A stretch of 64,000 nt of DNA from Halogranum rubrum (GTDB taxonomy: Archaea; Halobacteriota; Halobacteria; Halobacteriales; Haloferacaceae). Location of the stretch: the NCBI RefSeq assembly GCF_900114455.1, contig NZ_FOTC01000001.1, forward strand, positions 1,265,058-1,329,057. Direction: 5' to 3'. How positions within the stretch are numbered: the first letter of the stretch is position 1; the number at the start of each line of letters is the position of its first letter. A program made the translations under genes and the position numbers. Positions 60,287 through 64,000 of this stretch are shown piece by piece. The notes under the pieces were generated by a model that worked only from the letters and a program-made list of their open reading frames with translations, was not told the origin of the DNA and did no database searches.

Positions 60287-61243
60287 ATGACCGATGCCGA
60301 CATCGCCGTCTTACGACAGAAGATTCACGGACTCCCGGCCGAGGGCTACGTCGAAGCACTCCGCGAGCGACTGCCCGACAAGGAGATCGTCTACGCTCGA
60401 ACCCCTGCAGAGGAGCGCGAGGCACTCCGAACCGTCCCTGTCGCCGCCGGGTTCACCGTCACGCCGGACCTACTGGACGAAGCCGAGAACCTCGAACTGT
60501 TCGCCTGCTCGTTCGCCGGGACGGGCCACCTGCCGATGGAAGCGTTAGGGGACCACGGCGTCGCCGTGACGAACGCCTCGGGTGTCCACGGCCCGAACAT
60601 CGCCGAGCACGTTCTCGGGAGCATCCTCAGTTTCGCTCGCGGGTTCCACACCGCGTGGCGACAGAAGGACCGAAACGAGTGGCGCTCCTTTCAGACGCAC
60701 GAACTGCAGGGGAGCACCGTCGCCGTCGTCGGACTCGGCGCAATCGGGCAAGCCATCGTCGACCGACTGGACCCCTTCGGCGTCGACACCATCGGCGTCC
60801 GCTACTCACCCGAGAAAGGTGGCCCGACCGACGAGGTGCTCGGCTTCGACGAGTTGCACGACGCCCTCGCCGTCGCCGACTACGTCGTCGTCGCCGCACC
60901 GCTCACCGACGAGACGGAGGGGATGTTCGACGCGAACGCGTTCAAGACGATGAAGCCGAGCAGCGTGCTCGTCAACATCGGCCGCGGCCCCATCGTCGAC
61001 ACCGACGCTCTCGTCTCGACGCTGGAGACGAACGCGATTCGCGGTGCCTCACTCGACGTGACCGACCCCGAACCGCTCCCGCGTGACCACGACCTGTGGA
61101 CGTTCGACAACGTGCTCATCACGCCACACAACGCCGGCCACACGCCGAAGTACTGGGAACGACTCGCCGACATCCTCGCACACAACGTGAAGCAGGCCGA
61201 AGAGTTGGGCGCGTACGAGGAGCTAGAGAACCAAGTGAACTAG
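60287..61243 (+). CDS. D-2-hydroxyacid dehydrogenase
   Basis: This 318-residue protein begins MTDADIAVLRQKIHGLPAEG. The Rossmann motif VVGLGAIGQAIVDRLDPFGV, the catalytic-Arg strand NIGRGPIVDTDAL and the final His in HNAGHTPKYWERLA are in place. It reduces a 2-keto acid to a D-hydroxy acid with NAD(P)H. A CTTAAC element at 60258-60263 supports the start. Its stop overlaps the convergent FAH gene stop by 4 bases. Confidence 0.92.
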   Translation: MTDADIAVLRQKIHGLPAEGYVEALRERLPDKEIVYARTPAEEREALRTVPVAAGFTVTPDLLDEAENLELFACSFAGTGHLPMEALGDHGVAVTNASGVHGPNIAEHVLGSILSFARGFHTAWRQKDRNEWRSFQTHELQGSTVAVVGLGAIGQAIVDRLDPFGVDTIGVRYSPEKGGPTDEVLGFDELHDALAVADYVVVAAPLTDETEGMFDANAFKTMKPSSVLVNIGRGPIVDTDALVSTLETNAIRGASLDVTDPEPLPRDHDLWTFDNVLITPHNAGHTPKYWERLADILAHNVKQAEELGAYEELENQVN

Positions 61244-61962
61244 TCGTCGCCCGCGACGACTTCGTTCCGCAACGTCCCGATTCCTTCGTACGTAATCTCC
61301 ACCACGTCGCCGGGTCCGATAGTACCGGGGTTCGCCGGACTGCCGAACGCGACGGCGTCGCCGGGGCGGAACGTGAACCGCTTCGAGAGATACGAGAGGA
61401 TGTGGTAGGGACCGAACAGCATCAGTTCGGTGTTGGCCTCCTGTCGACGCTCGCCGCTGACGTCGGTGTGCATATCCAGACTCCGTGGGTTGAGGTCTGT
61501 CTCCAGCCACGGGCCGAGTGGCGCGGACCCGTCGAACGCCTTCCGTGCTGTTCGGCCCTGCTGGTCCAGCGCGTCGACGTCGTTCATGATGGTGTAACCG
61601 CGGATATGCTCGGGCGCTTCTTCGACGGAGAAGTCGTGGCACGTGTCGTCGATAATCGCGACCAACTCGCCCGCGTAGGTCAACTCCTCGGTGAACTCGG
61701 GGTAGACGATTGGCTCTTCGTGAGCGATGACCGAGGCCGGCGGCTTGATGAAGAAGTCCGGTTCGTCGGGTCGCTCGTACTCCATCTGGTCCAACGTCGC
61801 GGCGTAGTTGCGGCCGACGCAGTAGAGCGCCGACGGTTCGCACGGCGGGAGTAATCGGCCATCGTCGCCGACGACGTACTCGCCGTCGTCTGCGACGACG
61901 ACTCCGTCACGGTACTCGCCTTCGCGTGGGCCGTCAGGAGTCTGGATGCGTGCGCGTTTCAT
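61240..61962 (-). CDS. Fumarylacetoacetate-hydrolase-family protein
   Basis: From ATG 61962 the protein has 240 residues, starting MKRARIQTPDGPREGEYRDG. The FAH signature is YCVGRNYAATLDQMEYERPD and PDFFIKPPASVIAHEEPIVY with the metal Glu region ELTYAGELVAII, then GYTIMNDVDALDQQ. It hydrolyses or decarboxylates an acylpyruvate, for example in the catabolism of aromatic acids. It forms a convergent pair with the hydroxyacid dehydrogenase. Confidence 0.93.
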   Translation of the reverse strand: MKRARIQTPDGPREGEYRDGVVVADDGEYVVGDDGRLLPPCEPSALYCVGRNYAATLDQMEYERPDEPDFFIKPPASVIAHEEPIVYPEFTEELTYAGELVAIIDDTCHDFSVEEAPEHIRGYTIMNDVDALDQQGRTARKAFDGSAPLGPWLETDLNPRSLDMHTDVSGERRQEANTELMLFGPYHILSYLSKRFTFRPGDAVAFGSPANPGTIGPGDVVEITYEGIGTLRNEVVAGDD

Positions 61963-62236
61963 GGTGGAAGTTAACAGGAGAGACGGAAAAGGTGTGGTTT
62001 TGTCTAAATGATTGATAGTCGACAACAATGGTGTGCTCAACCCGGAGGATACAGTCAGCACGACGCAGTCATTGTTTCAGGTGCTTCCGTCTGCATCAGC
62101 TGCTTAATGTGAGTGCGAACTGCTCATCCACTCCCGTTCTGTGTCTCCCCAGATTGCGAATCAAAACGATTCCCACGTGGTTACCTCGTAGACGGTACGA
62201 CGACTGAAACACCGTTCGCGTATTTCGCCGAGCAAT
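61963..62236. other. Intergenic region, lower G+C
   Basis: This 274-base gap shows no ORF or RNA that I can support. Its base composition is lower in G+C than the neighbours, consistent with the patch that follows. The minus-strand start of the FAH gene lies at its left edge. Confidence 0.4.
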
Positions 62237-62614
62237 CTACCGTTGATCGACACACTCGCCGGCTACCTCGACGAGATCATCGGTCACTCTGATCTGTCCG
62301 TCGAACAGTCGGCACGTGGTCGCGTCCCACGCGAGTTTGCCCGTCCAGTCCTCACCTGAGACGGTCACTTCGTGACGACCGTCCGTGCCAACGGGGACTT
62401 CGAATGCACGAGCAACTCCGCTATCGATCTGATCTGACTCGTCTTCGTACGTCGTTCCCTCGTCATCAACGACCACAACTTGGACAGTCACCGGTTGGGC
62501 ACGCTCGTTCTGGACGGTGAGATCGAGGTTGCTCCTCTCTTCACCATCGAATAGCCCCGTACAACCGGCCACCGACACAGTTGCTGCGACAGCAACGAAG
62601 TGACGTCGATTCAT
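62237..62614 (-). CDS. Lipoprotein with Tat-type lipobox
   Basis: This 125-residue protein starts MNRRHFVAVAATVSVAGCTG, an Arg-Arg signal with lipobox AGC, so it should be lipid-anchored outside the membrane. The mature part is beta-rich (LTVQNERAQPVTVQVVVVDD). The function is unknown. It belongs to the lower-G+C patch. Confidence 0.72.
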   Translation of the reverse strand: MNRRHFVAVAATVSVAGCTGLFDGEERSNLDLTVQNERAQPVTVQVVVVDDEGTTYEDESDQIDSGVARAFEVPVGTDGRHEVTVSGEDWTGKLAWDATTCRLFDGQIRVTDDLVEVAGECVDQR

Positions 62615-62649
62615 ACCACCGCTATGTGGGCACAACATTTCAACCCCAA

Positions 62650-62958
62650 TTAATTGGTTAGCTGTCGATAGCCCCACAGACTAGCTACACCGACGAGATA
62701 TGCACCCGCGAGGACTAACGCATTCGTGGGGTGCAGGCCGACAGCGACAAGCAGTGCTCCGAGAGCGACCGCTATTACGACGGCCGGGATAGCCACGAGC
62801 GCAACTAACAGTAGCAGGACGGGTGGCAAGCGCTGGAGCGGTTCAACGACAGTGGCGAAGTCGCTATGTGGAATGAGTGCCGAGAGTGCGGCATATCCGA
62901 CAAGTTGGAGCAGCACCGCAGCGATAATGTATCTATCAACCCAGTCTGAACGATTCAC
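62650..62958 (-). CDS. Three-helix membrane protein
   Basis: From GTG 62958 the protein has 102 residues: MNRSDWVDRYIIAAVLLQLV with helices near residues 10-30, 46-72 and 75-95. A longer start at 63144 overlaps the neighbouring lipoprotein gene in another frame and is less likely. The start is 7 bases from the end of the lipoprotein gene, so they may be one transcript. Confidence 0.65.
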   Translation of the reverse strand: MNRSDWVDRYIIAAVLLQLVGYAALSALIPHSDFATVVEPLQRLPPVLLLLVALVAIPAVVIAVALGALLVAVGLHPTNALVLAGAYLVGVASLWGYRQLTN

Positions 62959-62965
62959 GGGTGCC

Positions 62966-63598
62966 TCATAGTGGCTCGATTGTGACAGAGAGGTCGTCGA
63001 TGTAGTGCGTCGCGTCAGCTTCCCAGATGACGGCAGTTCCAACGGCGAAATGCAGTGTCTCGGTCGATAGCTCTGGTGTGGTCCACGTGAAACTGTATTC
63101 CTGCCAGCCCTCCGACAGCCATAACGGTTCTCGAAGCCCCCCAAACGGTGTTTCTCCGAACTCGGTGGAATTCACACCGAGTTGTGGGAAATCGTCCTCG
63201 ACTTCCGCAGGTTCTGGACCGAGTCGCATTACTGCGTGCCGGATCGTGTTGAACGATTCCGACTCGCTCCAGAACTGTCCCGTCGCATCAATCTGGTATG
63301 CCTGCCCGGATTCGACCGAAATCGGATGGGTACCCCACGTCACGCCGTCGTCATAGTCGCCCTCGTTCCACACTCGAAGCGAACGGTCGCCTTCGGCGGC
63401 TTCCGTCTCTGACACATCGACTTCCCACTCGAAATCCGCGAGATCTACTTCGGGGCCGATGGCCGCCTTTGATTCCCACTCACTGAGGCCGTCCTCGAAC
63501 CCTTCAGTGAAGTCCGAACTGTCGCTCTGTCCGAGACATCCAGCGACACCAGCCACGCTGATGGCCGCTCCTGTCCGAAGTAGATTACGACGATTCAT
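62966..63598 (-). CDS. Lipoprotein with beta-sandwich domain
   Basis: This 210-residue protein begins MNRRNLLRTGAAISVAGVAG and continues C-L-G-Q-S, a Tat lipobox. The mature region has a jelly-roll-like pattern (EWEVDVSETEAAEGDRSLRV, later WQEYSFTWTTPELSTETLHF) typical of carbohydrate-binding or LamG-like domains. It is extracellular. The codon third positions are less G/C-rich than neighbours, which suggests transfer. Confidence 0.75.
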   Translation of the reverse strand: MNRRNLLRTGAAISVAGVAGCLGQSDSSDFTEGFEDGLSEWESKAAIGPEVDLADFEWEVDVSETEAAEGDRSLRVWNEGDYDDGVTWGTHPISVESGQAYQIDATGQFWSESESFNTIRHAVMRLGPEPAEVEDDFPQLGVNSTEFGETPFGGLREPLWLSEGWQEYSFTWTTPELSTETLHFAVGTAVIWEADATHYIDDLSVTIEPL

Positions 63599-63843
63599 AC
63601 TCTCTCGAAACGGGCCGTACGGTTAACGACTGGGTAGGGACAGCAAGCCTCACTCGATTGTTGAAAACGGCCTCAGATGCCATTAGACCAGATTAACAGG
63701 TCGATACACATCGACGCACATTCATTCGCCGTAGTGATATGCTCGTGAAGCCAGTACCCAGATACCTCCCGAAAGTGGCGTGCAAGACCAGAGAGTGAGT
63801 TCGAAGACGGCGAAGCCGCCCCCCAGAGTAAAAGGTCGTAGCT
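63599..63843. other. Intergenic region before asd
   Basis: This 245-base gap shows no gene. A minus-strand TTTT run at 63829-63832, 12 bases after the asd stop, could be its terminator. Confidence 0.35.
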
Positions 63844-64000
63844 CTAGACCCAGCCCTCTTCGACGAGTAGTTCGCCGTTCAGCACGGACGCGCCCGCCGC
63901 GCCGCGAATCGTGTTGTGAGCGAGGCAGTTGTACTTGATGCCCTTCGGCGTCGACTGAATCCCGCCGGCGGCGACGGCCATGCCGTTCTCCAGATTCCGG
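63844..64000 (-). CDS. asd: Aspartate-semialdehyde dehydrogenase, C-terminal end (5' truncated by window)
   Basis: The minus strand reads RNLENGMAVAAGGIQSTPKG, KYNCLAHNTIRGAAGASVLN and GELLVEEGWV to a stop. This is the C-terminal signature of archaeal aspartate-semialdehyde dehydrogenase, which makes aspartate semialdehyde for Lys, Thr and Met synthesis. The catalytic Cys lies outside the window. Confidence 0.88.
   Translation of the reverse strand, partial: RNLENGMAVAAGGIQSTPKGIKYNCLAHNTIRGAAGASVLNGELLVEEGWV

Noticed and set aside
1-64000. CRISPR arrays, rRNA genes or complete insertion sequences
   Set aside because: I found no regularly spaced repeat array, no conserved rRNA segment and no transposase-like protein.

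Overview
This 64 kb window is chromosomal DNA of a haloarchaeon (class Halobacteria). The evidence is a high G+C content, very acidic proteins, a TFB-type transcription factor, ribosomal protein S17e, an archaeal mevalonate-pathway gene pair (mevalonate kinase and isopentenyl phosphate kinase), F420 biosynthesis (CofD), and many genes whose start codon lies about 25-28 bases after a TATA-like box, as in leaderless haloarchaeal transcripts. The style resembles Haloferax and relatives, but I cannot fix the genus. Genes are dense on both strands, often with 4-base start/stop overlaps. I see no rRNA, CRISPR array or intact insertion sequence. One tRNA gene is present.

Layout. 1-2.8 kb: end of an operon with a membrane protein, a MoxR AAA ATPase and a DUF58/vWA protein. 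2.9-4.9 kb: a TFB gene divergent from a Bat-type HTH regulator. 5.1-10.5 kb: a zinc micro-protein, an alcohol dehydrogenase, an EamA transporter, a glutaredoxin-like protein, a small gene behind two DtxR/Idr-like iron boxes, tRNA-Val(CAC) with a displaced copy of its 3' end, a HAD phosphatase and an APH-like kinase. 10.8-14.4 kb: an aldehyde ferredoxin oxidoreductase paralogue that lacks the expected Fe-S cysteines, followed by small acidic or zinc proteins. 14.4-22.8 kb: a redox cluster. A TorD/DmsD-like chaperone and a multi-cluster HdrA/MvhD-like Fe-S protein on the minus strand are divergent from a formate-dehydrogenase-type operon (Tat-exported catalytic subunit, 4x[4Fe-4S] subunit, small membrane protein, cytochrome b).

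24.3-32.1 kb: sucD-sucC, an SDR, a zinc-ribbon gene preceded by a hairpin-rich possible RNA leader, a quinone oxidoreductase, a DUF2342-like zinc metalloprotein and small membrane proteins. 32.2-46.9 kb: a Dna2-like nuclease-helicase, a LarA-like racemase, an exonuclease-like protein, a tautomerase, an Lhr-type helicase, LtrA, an MBL hydrolase, ipk-mvk, an acetoacetate-decarboxylase-like protein, a VOC gene interrupted by one in-frame TGA, and BirA. 46.9-53.7 kb: UspA, an amidohydrolase, two paralogous HD-domain phosphohydrolases flanking a secreted lamin-tail-like protein and a zinc/TM protein, and membrane proteins. 53.8-57.0 kb: a four-gene overlapping operon, cofD - DusA-like - CitG-like - DUF447-like. 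57.1-64 kb: S17e, a geranylgeranyl-reductase-family flavoprotein, an MFS transporter, a D-2-hydroxyacid dehydrogenase, an FAH-family hydrolase, a lower-G+C patch with two lipoproteins and a membrane protein, and the 3' end of asd.

The genes that most clearly work together are the formate-dehydrogenase/HdrA-like cluster (maturation, catalysis, membrane electron transfer, and possibly a cytosolic Fe-S partner), the ipk-mvk pair for archaeal lipid precursors, sucCD, and the cofD operon, which probably links F420 synthesis to an uncharacterised cofactor branch. Function calls are family-level inferences from motifs I could read; no database search was possible.
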